The translations under genes were made by a program, and so were the position numbers. This document shows positions 1 through 7,678 of a DNA stretch of 64,000 bases, in pieces. How positions within the stretch are numbered: the first letter of the stretch is position 1; each line of letters opens with the position of its first letter. The stretch is from Olivibacter jilunii (lineage in GTDB: Bacteria; Bacteroidota; Bacteroidia; Sphingobacteriales; Sphingobacteriaceae): positions 485,241-549,240 of the forward strand of contig NZ_LR027848.1 of NCBI RefSeq assembly GCF_900607235.1. The letters are read 5' to 3'. The notes beneath the pieces are model-generated. The model searched no databases, had not been told where the DNA came from, and worked only from the letters and a program-made list of their open reading frames with translations.

Positions 1-957
1 TTTCTTCTCAGGATAATCGTTATAGAATGCAGGTATATCTTTTATCCCTTCTAAATTAGCGGTTGTAATACGCACAACCGTATCCTCCTTCACCTTATAA
101 AGGTAGGCAGCTGTAGCACCCTGTTCTTCTCCAACCTTGTTTCTAGTCTGTATGTCTTCCGTATAACCGGATTCAGTTACATAGTTTGGTACGATCGTAT
201 TCCGATTATCTTTCGCAGGACTATATTTTATATAGGCAATATATTGCAAATTAGGGCTAGCAGCAATTGTTCTAACAATTTCATTTTCTGCTATAGGCAG
301 CTCTCTCAGCAGTTTTATCCTTTGCAGTTCTTCTAACGAATCAGCTCGGTGTTTTTTCTGTTTACGATCGTTGAGCACGTCGAATAAAGTCAATTGATTT
401 TCTTTAAGCCATTGATTTTGATCGGAGAGTTTAGGGGCGTCACCCTTCTTTTTGCTTCCCTTAACAAAATTGGTAAGCTGTTTTAATTCGCCATTTATCA
501 AGGAGAGGCTGTATAAATTATTTTCACGTTTAAAGAAAACAACGTCTTCACGCACATTAAATTGAGGCTTAGACTCTTCCTCGATCGTCGCCGTCAATTG
601 TTTTTCGCTGCGTGTTTTTAAATCATATATAAAAATATCACCACCCTTTACATATACCGCTCGATTTCCACTTCGATTGTATTGCGTTTGTTGTGTAAAA
701 CTTCGCGTCACATCCTCCTCTTGTCTTTTAGGCTCTTGATCACGCACCGTTATACTGTATAAGGGTGAATAATCCAGATTTTCCGGATTCCATCTAAAAT
801 AGATGTGCCCATCAAATTCTCCCCACCTAATATTTTCGGGCGACACGCCCATCCACTTAGGGTCGCGCATTATTTTTTCAACTGTTAAGTTAGTCTTTTG
901 TTGTGCCCATACGGGATTGAAATAGGTTAAGATGATAAAAAGTAATATTCTCTTCAT
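1..957 (-). CDS. S9 family peptidase, DPP-IV-like N-terminal part (truncated by window edge)
   Basis: An open frame of 319 codons runs from an ATG at 957-955 to the window edge without a stop. It begins with a signal peptide (MKRILLFIILTYFNPVWAQ), so the product is exported. The rest looks like the beta-propeller half of a dipeptidyl-peptidase IV/prolyl oligopeptidase: short repeats with WGEFDGHIYFRWNP, a tail of propeller-blade phrases such as DIFIYDLKTRSEKQLT and LYSLSLINGELKQLT, and ISPDG-like strands. The catalytic alpha/beta-hydrolase half would lie beyond position 1 and is not visible. It follows frr on the same strand, separated by frr's terminator, so it is probably transcribed on its own. 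Assignment to the S9 family is likely; the exact specificity is open. Confidence 0.72.
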   Translation of the reverse strand, partial: MKRILLFIILTYFNPVWAQQKTNLTVEKIMRDPKWMGVSPENIRWGEFDGHIYFRWNPENLDYSPLYSITVRDQEPKRQEEDVTRSFTQQTQYNRSGNRAVYVKGGDIFIYDLKTRSEKQLTATIEEESKPQFNVREDVVFFKRENNLYSLSLINGELKQLTNFVKGSKKKGDAPKLSDQNQWLKENQLTLFDVLNDRKQKKHRADSLEELQRIKLLRELPIAENEIVRTIAASPNLQYIAYIKYSPAKDNRNTIVPNYVTESGYTEDIQTRNKVGEEQGATAAYLYKVKEDTVVRITTANLEGIKDIPAFYNDYPEKK

Positions 958-1078
958 ACGATGTAAACTTTGGTCTAAAAATACAAGCAATTTGTGATGG
1001 AAATGCGCTATTTGCGCAACAATTTAGTGGGTTAGTAAAGTTGTCGAATCGTCGAGTGGTTAACGGCAGCTACGAACA

Positions 1079-1108
1079 AAAAAACCACGGTGCGATCCGT
1101 GGTTTTTT
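1079..1108 (-). terminator. Rho-independent terminator after frr
   Basis: A 12-bp perfect stem, AAAAAACCACGG (1079-1090) with CCGTGGTTTTTT (1097-1108), and a 6-nt loop. It lies 20 nt past the frr stop on the minus strand. The A/T runs at both ends would let it work in either direction. Confidence 0.8.
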
Positions 1109-1128
1109 CACTAATAATTTCAATTTCC

Positions 1129-1692
1129 TTAAACGGTCATAATATCTTTTTCTTTGGCTTCGGCTAATTTGTCAACTTTCGCGATAAAGTTATCGGTTAA
1201 TTTTTGAACTTCACCTTCTCCCACCTTTATTTCATCTTCCGAGACACCATCATTTTTAAGCTTTTTAATTCCGTCATTAGCGTCCTTTCTGATGTTGCGA
1301 ATAGCGACCTTTCCTTTTTCTGCCTCCTCCTTTACTTTTCTAACCAATTCCCTACGGCGCTCTTCGGTCAAAGGAGGAACCGCTAAACGGATAATATTAC
1401 CGTCATTTTGTGGGTTTAATCCGATATTGGAATCAATAATAGCCCTTTCAATTGCACTTAATAAATTCTTTTCCCATGGTTGAATAACCAAGCTACGAGG
1501 GTCGGGCGTATTAATGTTTCCCACTTGAGATAATGGAGTAGGTGTTCCGTAGTAATCTACATTGATCCCGTCCAACATGGAAGGCATTGCTTTACCTGCG
1601 CGAATTTTTGTCAATTCTGATTCGGTATGCGAAATAGCTTTCTGCATGGAATCATTAGCGTCTTCTAACTGTAACTTTATTAGGTCATTCAT
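1129..1692 (-). CDS. frr: Ribosome recycling factor
   Basis: 187 aa, the usual RRF length. It splits post-termination ribosomes together with EF-G in the cytoplasm. Family hallmarks are visible: an N-terminal helix with SHTESELTKIRAGKAMP, then VDYYGTPTPLSQV and the domain II strand region, then IRLAVPPLTEERRRELVRKVK and the long C-terminal helix ending AEAKEKDIMTV. The ATG at 1692 gives the standard N terminus. In many bacteria frr follows pyrH; here the upstream 700 bp hold no gene, so frr has its own promoter, for which a good -7/-33 candidate sits at 1776-1806. A terminator follows at 1079-1108. Confidence 0.97.
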   Translation of the reverse strand: MNDLIKLQLEDANDSMQKAISHTESELTKIRAGKAMPSMLDGINVDYYGTPTPLSQVGNINTPDPRSLVIQPWEKNLLSAIERAIIDSNIGLNPQNDGNIIRLAVPPLTEERRRELVRKVKEEAEKGKVAIRNIRKDANDGIKKLKNDGVSEDEIKVGEGEVQKLTDNFIAKVDKLAEAKEKDIMTV

Positions 1693-1775
1693 ATGAATAC
1701 AATATTTTCTAAGGCTATAAGAAATAATTAAATGCTTATAACGATGAATATTTCATGCTATTGCAAAGATTTGCC

Positions 1776-1806
1776 CAAAAATAAGATTTTTTATTCAATG
1801 GCAAAA
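1776..1806 (-). promoter_or_regulatory. Candidate Bacteroidota-type promoter for frr
   Basis: On the minus strand TATTTTTG (1783-1776) fits the -7 consensus TAnnTTTG exactly and TTTTG (1806-1802) stands 18 nt upstream as the -33 element. The predicted start would give an untranslated leader of about 75 nt before the frr ATG. Assigned by consensus only. Confidence 0.45.
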
Positions 1807-1932
1807 CACCACAGAAAAGGGGCTGAAGTACCTGATCCATTTTAAAATAACTTTTTTTACCTTTGAAAGGTATCACGACCTCATTTCAATACACTAATCC
1901 TTCCCTTTCAGATTTTTTCAATTTTTGAATCT

Positions 1933-1987
1933 ACGTCAAGTCCACGTGAAGTCCACCTTTATTCCACGTCAGATCCACCTATTCTTC
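1933..1987. repeat. 11-bp tandem repeat cluster A
   Basis: Consecutive 11-nt units start at 1933, 1944, 1955, 1966 and 1977: ACGTCAAGTCC, ACGTGAAGTCC, ACCTTTATTCC, ACGTCAGATCC, ACCTATTCTTC. Units 1, 2 and 4 are close copies; 3 and 5 share only the ends. One unit is about one turn of DNA. Confidence 0.7.
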
Positions 1988-2026
1988 TGTATACATTCGC
2001 TACCTATTTATGTTTTCCTGCTTTTC

Positions 2027-2059
2027 TATAGAGCGGATATAGTGCGAATATAGCGGCAA
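2027..2059. repeat. 11-bp tandem repeat cluster B
   Basis: Three consecutive 11-nt units TATAGAGCGGA, TATAGTGCGAA and TATAGCGGCAA. The unit sequence differs from cluster A 40 bp away but the period is the same. Confidence 0.65.
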
Positions 2060-2262
2060 CAACTACCTTACTGCATGTTAAGTGCCCTCTTGCAAGCCAA
2101 GCAGGCAGCAGTCAATACATACGGCCGGTTAAATACGGCTGCCTCATAAGGTTTTACTTGTTTTGTTCCACGAGAAACAATCGGATAAGTTGTTAGCAAT
2201 AAGCTTGAAGCTTTGAGATGAGCCTGTGCTACCGCCACCGTTATTAATCATTCGGCGCTTCA

Positions 2263-2280
2263 GCCTACTGGTAGGCAGGC
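2263..2280. repeat. Dispersed palindromic repeat, copy 1
   Basis: GCCTACTGGTAGGC (2263-2276) is a near-perfect palindrome and contains the core GGTAGGCAGG (2270-2279) found again at 5176-5185 and 12360-12369, always in intergenic DNA. Confidence 0.6.
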
Positions 2281-2371
2281 CTAATTCATCATTAAAAGTT
2301 ACTTAAAACGTCCAACTAATAATACGCATTCGTATGCGAATTGCTAAAATCTAAAAAATATTAAAATTCTC

Positions 2372-2403
2372 TTGATAAATTAAAAATAAACCATTTACTT
2401 TAC
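2372..2403 (+). promoter_or_regulatory. Candidate promoter of the thr leader/operon
   Basis: TTG (2372-2374) and TACTTTAC (2396-2403, one mismatch to TAnnTTTG) are separated by 21 nt. They lie just upstream of the leader peptide ATG at 2418, which would leave a very short 5' leader. Consensus match only. Confidence 0.35.
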
Positions 2404-2417
2404 TGCCAATTACAAAA

Positions 2418-2489
2418 ATGAAAGCAATTATATCTATTACAACATCCACAACGATTACCACCGGGATAGCAAAACACCGAGGGAAGTAA
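2418..2489 (+). CDS. thrL: thr operon leader peptide (Thr/Ile-rich)
   Basis: A 23-codon ORF starting MKAIISITTSTTITTGIA. It holds six Thr codons and five Ile codons, with eleven of residues 4-17 being Thr or Ile. It ends at 2489, 32 nt before a terminator hairpin and 97 nt before thrA. In composition and position it copies E. coli ThrL (ITTTITITT core), the leader peptide whose translation senses charged Thr- and Ile-tRNA. The match to E. coli is by function, since a Bacteroidota leader is not expected to be homologous. Too short for ordinary gene callers. Confidence rests on the Thr/Ile run, the ATG, the following RNA hairpins and the nature of the downstream operon. Confidence 0.85.
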   Translation: MKAIISITTSTTITTGIAKHRGK

Positions 2490-2560
2490 TCTTTATGTTG
2501 TAATAACAGCGATAAAACATAAAAGGCGCTTCTCTCGATGAGAAAGCGCCTTTCTTATTT
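2435..2560 (+). promoter_or_regulatory. Threonine attenuator: alternative hairpins and terminator
   Basis: The terminator stem is AAAGGCGCTT (2522-2531) with AAGCGCCTTT (2544-2553), followed by CTTATTT. An upstream 11-bp stem pairs 2435-2445, inside the Thr codons, with 2495-2505 (ATTACAACAT with ATGTTGTAAT). A competing stem pairs TTTATGTT (2492-2499) with AACATAAA (2516-2523) and takes away the last bases of the first stem and the base of the terminator. A ribosome stalled on Thr/Ile codons would block the first stem and favour the second. The overlap with the terminator is only about 2 bp, so the antiterminator part is less certain than the leader and terminator. Confidence 0.7.
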
Positions 2561-2586
2561 AATGACTTTAAGGATAAATAGAAAAA

Positions 2587-5034
2587 ATGAAGATACTTAA
2601 GTTTGGAGGTACCTCAGTCGGATCGGCCGAAAGCATTAATGCATTATTGGACATCCTAAAACAAGGGTATGAACAGGGCGAAAAGCCAATTGTTGTCTTA
2701 TCGGCCATGAGCGGAATTACAAACCTCCTTACCAAAATGGCTGAAGAAGCAGAACAAGGAATCAGCTTCGGCCCTGCTTTAAAGGAATTGGAATCGAGAC
2801 ACTTCACAGTTGTTAAGCAACTCATTCAAATTAAGAATCAGAATCCTGTTTTTACGCAACTTAAAATTTACTTAAATGAACTTGAGGATCTTTTACAAGG
2901 TGTATTAAATCTGCGGGAGCTGAGTTCACAAAGCAAGGATCTCATTGTGAGTTACGGTGAGCGTTGTTCCGCATTTTTGGTCTCTAAGATTGCGGCTCAG
3001 TACTTCCCGGAGAGTTTATTCGTCGAAGCCAGCTCCCTTATAAAAACCGATAGCAATTTTGGTAACGCACGGGTAGATTTACAACAAAGCGAATTACTCA
3101 TCCGTCAGTTCGTGCAAGAAAATCCAGGCAAATTTTTATTTGTAACCGGCTTTATCGCTTCTAATGTCAATGGTCGGATTACTACCCTGGGAAGAGGAGG
3201 TAGTGACTATACAGCTGCTATTTTCGGTGCCGCATTACAGGCGGAAGCTATCGAAATATGGACCGATGTGGATGGTATGTTAACGGCAGATCCACGCATG
3301 GTAAAAAAAGCGTTTCCTTTACCGATTTTATCGTATACCGAGGCAATGGAGCTATCTTATTTTGGAGCGAAGGTGATCTACCCACCAACCATGATCCCCG
3401 CCTTCATGAAAAAGGTGCCTATTGTGATCCGCAATACATTTAATCCAAGCTTTCCAGGTACTATTATCCAATATGATAGCGGCAGAACATCTTATCCTAT
3501 TAAAGGTATCTCCTCGATTAATGCCATTAGCGTTATCAATGTAAGCGGCAGTGGCATGATCGGCAAGGCCGGCTTTAGCGGTCGCTTATTCTCCTTGCTA
3601 GCGCATGAACAAATAAACATTGTGCTGATCACCCAGTCATCGTCCGAACATAGCATCACGTTTGCTGTTCATCCCGCAGATGCCTTAAGAGCCAAACATC
3701 TTATTGAAACTGAATTTGAACTGGAGCTGCTTGCAAAAAAATTAGAGCCCCCCGTCATAGAAAATGAATTATCGGTACTTGCTATCGTGGGTGAAAACAT
3801 GAAACAAACCCCCGGCATGTCAGGCAGGTTATTCCATGCTTTGGGACGCAATGGTATTAATGTACGGGCTATTGCGCAAGGCTCATCGGAATACAACATT
3901 TCGGTTATTATTAGCCAAGCAGATCTGTCCAAAGCGCTGAATGCGGTACATGATGCTTTCTTTACAGCATTAAAGAAAACCTTACATGTTTTTAATCTTG
4001 GAACCGGCAATATCGGATCTACTTTGTTTAGGCAATTATTAGAACAGGAAGCTTTTCTGCGCGACAACAATGATATCCAGGTAAAGGTTGTCGGCATGAG
4101 TAATTCCCGCAAAATGTTATTTGATGTGGAAGGCATCTCATTGACCTCCTGGCAGACGGAATTGGACAGCAAAGGAGAAACTGCTTGCTTGGAGACCTTT
4201 ATTAGCAGAATGCAACAATTAAATCTACCTAATTGTATATTTGTGGACAATACCGCAAGCGAGGAACCTACCAAGCACTATCTTAAAATCTTTGAATCGA
4301 ATATATCGGTAGTGACCTGCAACAAAATTGCTAATTCCTCGAGCTACGCACAGTATAAACAATTACGCGATACGGCCAGAAGGCACGGCGTCGACTTTTT
4401 CTATGAGACGAATGTGGGCGCAGGTCTTCCGATTGTCCGCACGCTGAAAGACCTGATGACCAGTGGTGATCGTATTATCCGTATTGAGGCTATACTTTCG
4501 GGTACTATCTCTTATATTTTTAATAATTTCATTGGCGATGCTTCATTTCACGATGTAGTGAAGAAAGCCCAGGCCTTAGGCTATACGGAACCCGATCCTA
4601 GGGATGATTTACGAGGTACTGATTTTATGCGTAAGATGCTCATTTTGGCACGGGATAGCGGTTTAGCCATCGAAGCCAAGGACGTCGATCTAGGAGCGAT
4701 TCTACCCAAAACCTGTTTAGATGCAGCGAGTGTTGAGGACTTTTACTTAGAACTGCAAAAGGAAGCGGCTTACTTCGATACGCTTAAAGAAAAAGCTCAA
4801 CGGGAGAACCGAGCGATTCGTTATATCGGAAAATTGGAGGATGGAAAGGTATCCATTGCCTTGGAGCTGGTGGATGAAAAGCATCCCTTCTTCAACCTCT
4901 CGGGTAGCGATAACGTCATTTCATTCACTACTGAACGTTATAAAGAACGACCGTTAGTAGTAAAAGGACCGGGTGCCGGTAGTGAAGTCACGGCGGGCGG
5001 GGTATTTGCTGATTTGATGAACGCGGGAGCATAA
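2587..5034 (+). CDS. thrA: Bifunctional aspartokinase I / homoserine dehydrogenase I
   Basis: 815 aa, the normal length for the fused enzyme. It phosphorylates aspartate and, two steps later, reduces aspartate semialdehyde to homoserine. The N-terminal kinase shows KFGGTSVG (residues 5-12) and TLGRGGSDYTA. A tandem ACT regulatory region follows (GKAGFSGRLFSLLAHEQIN and a second copy, TPGMSGRLFHALGRNGINV), the expected site of threonine feedback. The dehydrogenase starts near residue 460 with the NAD(P) fold NLGTGNIGSTL and contains ILSGTISYIFNNF and GYTEPDPRDDLRGTDFMRK. It is first in thrA-thrB-thrC, behind the attenuator. The asd gene for the intervening step is not in the window. Confidence 0.97.
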   Translation: MKILKFGGTSVGSAESINALLDILKQGYEQGEKPIVVLSAMSGITNLLTKMAEEAEQGISFGPALKELESRHFTVVKQLIQIKNQNPVFTQLKIYLNELEDLLQGVLNLRELSSQSKDLIVSYGERCSAFLVSKIAAQYFPESLFVEASSLIKTDSNFGNARVDLQQSELLIRQFVQENPGKFLFVTGFIASNVNGRITTLGRGGSDYTAAIFGAALQAEAIEIWTDVDGMLTADPRMVKKAFPLPILSYTEAMELSYFGAKVIYPPTMIPAFMKKVPIVIRNTFNPSFPGTIIQYDSGRTSYPIKGISSINAISVINVSGSGMIGKAGFSGRLFSLLAHEQINIVLITQSSSEHSITFAVHPADALRAKHLIETEFELELLAKKLEPPVIENELSVLAIVGENMKQTPGMSGRLFHALGRNGINVRAIAQGSSEYNISVIISQADLSKALNAVHDAFFTALKKTLHVFNLGTGNIGSTLFRQLLEQEAFLRDNNDIQVKVVGMSNSRKMLFDVEGISLTSWQTELDSKGETACLETFISRMQQLNLPNCIFVDNTASEEPTKHYLKIFESNISVVTCNKIANSSSYAQYKQLRDTARRHGVDFFYETNVGAGLPIVRTLKDLMTSGDRIIRIEAILSGTISYIFNNFIGDASFHDVVKKAQALGYTEPDPRDDLRGTDFMRKMLILARDSGLAIEAKDVDLGAILPKTCLDAASVEDFYLELQKEAAYFDTLKEKAQRENRAIRYIGKLEDGKVSIALELVDEKHPFFNLSGSDNVISFTTERYKERPLVVKGPGAGSEVTAGGVFADLMNAGA

Positions 5035-5166
5035 ATTACATGTGATAATTAGCTAATGTGAAAATGAGCCTATGAAAGGTTATAGCCAAATTACACTCAA
5101 TGTACGTAATGCGAAATCGACCACTGAGACAAGATTTGCGTCTAACGACGGTAGGTCTTTTTACTT

Positions 5167-5185
5167 CCTGCCTGCGGTAGGCAGG
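5167..5185. repeat. Dispersed palindromic repeat, copy 2
   Basis: CCTGCCTGCGGTAGGCAGG has complementary ends (CCTGCCT/AGGCAGG) and the shared core GGTAGGCAGG. It lies in the 181-bp thrA-thrB gap and could form a hairpin in the operon mRNA. Confidence 0.6.
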
Positions 5186-5215
5186 TTTACTTTTGAATTT
5201 TTACTTATCTAATAA

Positions 5216-6193
5216 ATGGAATTAACAACAGAAAAAGAACCCGCTGGTAAGGCCCGAAAAGAAAAAGACCGCGTGCATGTGTTTGCACCGGCTACCGTGG
5301 CTAACCTGGTATGCGGCTTTGATATCTTGGGACTAGCCCTGGACGAACCGGGAGATGAGGTGATTATGGAACGCTCGGACCGGCCTGGCGTTAAACTGTT
5401 AAAGATTACGGGCGATGACGGCCGATTACCGCTCGATCCGGCAAAGAATACGGTTAGCGCTTGTGTTCAGATGTTACTAAAGCATTTAAACCGTGAAGAT
5501 GTGGGAGTGGAAATAGAGTTGCATAAACACATGCCTATCGGAAGTGGATTAGGATCCAGTGCTGCGAGTACGGTAGCTGGTTTATTCGCTATTAATCAGC
5601 TGCTTGGACAACCTTTAACGAAACAAGAATTGCTTCCTTTTGCGATGAAAGGCGAAGAATTGGCCTGTGGGCACGGGCACGCGGATAATGTAGCCCCTTC
5701 TTTATTTGGTGGTATTACCTTGATTAAAAGTTACGAGCCACTGGAAGTCGTGTCAATACCTGTTCCAAAAAGCTTATACTGCTCCGTAGTGTTTCCCCAC
5801 GTAGATGTGCCAACGCGTGCTGCTCGGCAGATGATTCGTTCTAAAATCGAGCTGAAAGATGCGGTGGTTCAATGGGGCAATATTGCGGGCTTGGTAAGTG
5901 GTCTGTTTATGAGCGATTATGGCTTAATCGGTCGCAGTATGCAGGATGTCCTGATTGAACCTGTTCGTGCTATTCTGATTCCTGAATTTTATGAAATGCG
6001 ACAAACTGCCATGGCAGCAGGAGCACTTGGGTTTGGCATCTCCGGCTCTGGACCCTCTGTCTTTGCCTTTGCCGATAACCATCCAACCGCATCGGACATC
6101 ACCCGGCAAATTGTACAGCATCTGCAATCGAAAGGTATTGATAGCAACGGCTACGTTTCGGCAGTAAATCAACAGGGGCCGAGGGAGTTATAG
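5216..6193 (+). CDS. thrB: Homoserine kinase
   Basis: 325 aa GHMP-family kinase that phosphorylates homoserine to O-phosphohomoserine. The ATP-binding motif PIGSGLGSSAASTVAG lies near residue 110 and the C-terminal glycine-rich loop GFGISGSGPSVFAFAD near residue 275. The N terminus (VHVFAPATVANLVCGFDILGLAL) is typical. The charged extension TEKEPAGKARKEKDR before it is not conserved in the family, so the functional protein may begin slightly later, but ATG 5216 is the only ATG there. It stands 181 bp after thrA and 109 bp before thrC on the same strand, a looser spacing than in E. coli. Confidence 0.95.
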   Translation: MELTTEKEPAGKARKEKDRVHVFAPATVANLVCGFDILGLALDEPGDEVIMERSDRPGVKLLKITGDDGRLPLDPAKNTVSACVQMLLKHLNREDVGVEIELHKHMPIGSGLGSSAASTVAGLFAINQLLGQPLTKQELLPFAMKGEELACGHGHADNVAPSLFGGITLIKSYEPLEVVSIPVPKSLYCSVVFPHVDVPTRAARQMIRSKIELKDAVVQWGNIAGLVSGLFMSDYGLIGRSMQDVLIEPVRAILIPEFYEMRQTAMAAGALGFGISGSGPSVFAFADNHPTASDITRQIVQHLQSKGIDSNGYVSAVNQQGPREL

Positions 6194-6240
6194 TTTCGTT
6201 ATTAGTTACTCGTTAATAGTTATTGGATTTAACTATACTA

Positions 6241-6291
6241 CCAATAACTAACAACCAGATAATTAACAACAAACAACCAATAACTAACAAC
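6241..6291. repeat. Direct repeat CCAATAACTAACAAC in thrB-thrC gap
   Basis: Two copies (6241-6255 and 6277-6291) are separated by AT-rich variants of the same words; a complementary GTTAATAGTTATTGG lies at 6212-6226, so a hairpin is possible. The gap is low-complexity and has no gene. Confidence 0.5.
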
Positions 6292-6302
6292 AAACAACCA
6301 TC

Positions 6303-7616
6303 ATGAAACTATACAGTACTAATAATAAAAAGCTAAGAGTTTCTTTTAAAGAAGCCGTATTTAACAGTTTGCCTTCAGATAAGGGGCTTTATATGCCTAC
6401 CGAGATCCCTTCGCTTTCTGCGGATTTTATTAATAATCTTGAGCAGTTTACTTTACCCGATATCGCTTTTGAAGTGGCTCACCACTTAATTGGCGACAGC
6501 ATTCCGGCCAATGATCTCCGATTATTAGTGGATGATGCTATCAATTTTGAAGCACCTGTAGTATCACTTGACGACCGTACGGCAGTACTAGAGCTTTTTC
6601 ACGGACCATCCCTTGCCTTTAAAGATTTCGGTGCCCGATTTATGAGTCGCGTTATGGGTTATTTTTCTAAAACCGAGGAAAACAGCAAGCTTTTAGATGT
6701 ATTGGTAGCCACTTCGGGAGACACGGGAGGAGCCGTGGCTTTAGGTTTTCTAGGTGTAGAAGGCACTCGGGTAACCATTTTATATCCTAAGGGTAAAGTA
6801 AGCCCTATTCAAGAGCAACAGCTGACCCGTAACGGCCAGAATATTCGAGCCATTGAGGTCGATGGCTCCTTTGACGACTGCCAGGCTTTGGTAAAAGAGG
6901 CGTTCAATGATGCTGAACTTAATCAACGGTTCCGATTAACATCTGCCAACTCGATTAATATAGCCCGTTTGATTCCACAGACCTTTTATTACTTCAATGC
7001 CTATGCGCAAATGAAGAGAAAAGGAATAACTGATATCGTTTTTTCTGTTCCCAGCGGAAACTTCGGTAATATTGGCGCTGGCTTATTAGCCTATAAAATG
7101 GGTTTACCTGTTAGGCAGTTTTTAGCTGCTACTAACGTGAATGATACGGTTCCACGTTTCCTATCAGACGGCTACTATGAACCGCGCCCCTCAATAGCCA
7201 CCCTATCTAACGCAATGGATGTAGGCAATCCAAGCAACTGGGTTCGCATTATGGATCTTTTTGAAGACGATCGCGCGTTATTGAAAGAAACGGTAACAGC
7301 TTACGCGTATAGCGACGAGGAGACCCGCAGTGCTATTGACGAGCTTTATAGCAGCTATCAATATCTTGCCTGCCCACACACCGCCATCGCTTACTTAGCA
7401 GGGCAAGCTTATAAAAAAGAGCAAGGTGGAAACTATACAACTATATTTTTATCAACTGCACACCCATGCAAGTTTCCCGATGTATTTTCTGAAGAAAAAC
7501 AGAAAGCCATCTTCATACCTGAACAAGTAAAAGAATTGGAAAGTAAACCCAGCCAAAAAGAGGAACTTGGAGCTGATTACGAAGCTTTTAAGCAGTGGCT
7601 GCAGGAAGAGTTATAA
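6303..7616 (+). CDS. thrC: Threonine synthase
   Basis: 437 aa PLP enzyme that converts O-phosphohomoserine to threonine and phosphate, the last step of the pathway. The PLP lysine lies in PSLAFKDFGARFM; ATSGDTGGAVALGF and SVPSGNFGNIGAGL are the phosphate-binding loops of fold type II, and STAHPCKFPDVF is the C-terminal family signature. The N-terminal YSTNNKKLRVSFKEAV matches the class of shorter bacterial synthases. Third gene of the thr operon. It converges with metG, and a long inverted repeat lies in the 62-bp gap. Confidence 0.96.
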   Translation: MKLYSTNNKKLRVSFKEAVFNSLPSDKGLYMPTEIPSLSADFINNLEQFTLPDIAFEVAHHLIGDSIPANDLRLLVDDAINFEAPVVSLDDRTAVLELFHGPSLAFKDFGARFMSRVMGYFSKTEENSKLLDVLVATSGDTGGAVALGFLGVEGTRVTILYPKGKVSPIQEQQLTRNGQNIRAIEVDGSFDDCQALVKEAFNDAELNQRFRLTSANSINIARLIPQTFYYFNAYAQMKRKGITDIVFSVPSGNFGNIGAGLLAYKMGLPVRQFLAATNVNDTVPRFLSDGYYEPRPSIATLSNAMDVGNPSNWVRIMDLFEDDRALLKETVTAYAYSDEETRSAIDELYSSYQYLACPHTAIAYLAGQAYKKEQGGNYTTIFLSTAHPCKFPDVFSEEKQKAIFIPEQVKELESKPSQKEELGADYEAFKQWLQEEL

Positions 7617-7619
7617 GTG

Positions 7620-7669
7620 ATAAGTTATACGTTGTAAGTTTAGGGTTAGCCTTATAACGTATAACTTAT
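7620..7669. terminator. Long inverted repeat between convergent thrC and metG
   Basis: ATAAGTTATACGTTGTAAG (7620-7638) pairs with CTTATAACGTATAACTTAT (7651-7669) with a single mismatch and a 12-nt loop. It is AT-rich and lacks a clean U tract. It may end transcription from both sides or simply separate the two mRNAs. Confidence 0.5.
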
Positions 7670-7678
7670 AACATAAAA

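Larger units (their letters stand above)
1693..2395. other. Long intergenic region between divergent frr and thr operon
   Basis: No convincing protein gene or RNA gene is seen. It carries the frr promoter, two clusters of 11-bp tandem repeats (1933-1987 and 2027-2059), one copy of a dispersed palindrome (2263-2280) and a small inverted repeat CGCAT-TCGT-ATGCG (2325-2338). The repeats suggest non-coding rather than decayed coding sequence. Confidence 0.6.

Noticed and set aside
1933-2059. Idea of a CRISPR array at the 11-bp repeats
   Set aside because: Units are 11 bp with no spacers and no cas genes in the window.
3669-4274. 201-codon open frame antisense to thrA
   Set aside because: Lies wholly inside a strongly conserved enzyme gene, has no family features and no promoter; a shadow of thrA codon use.
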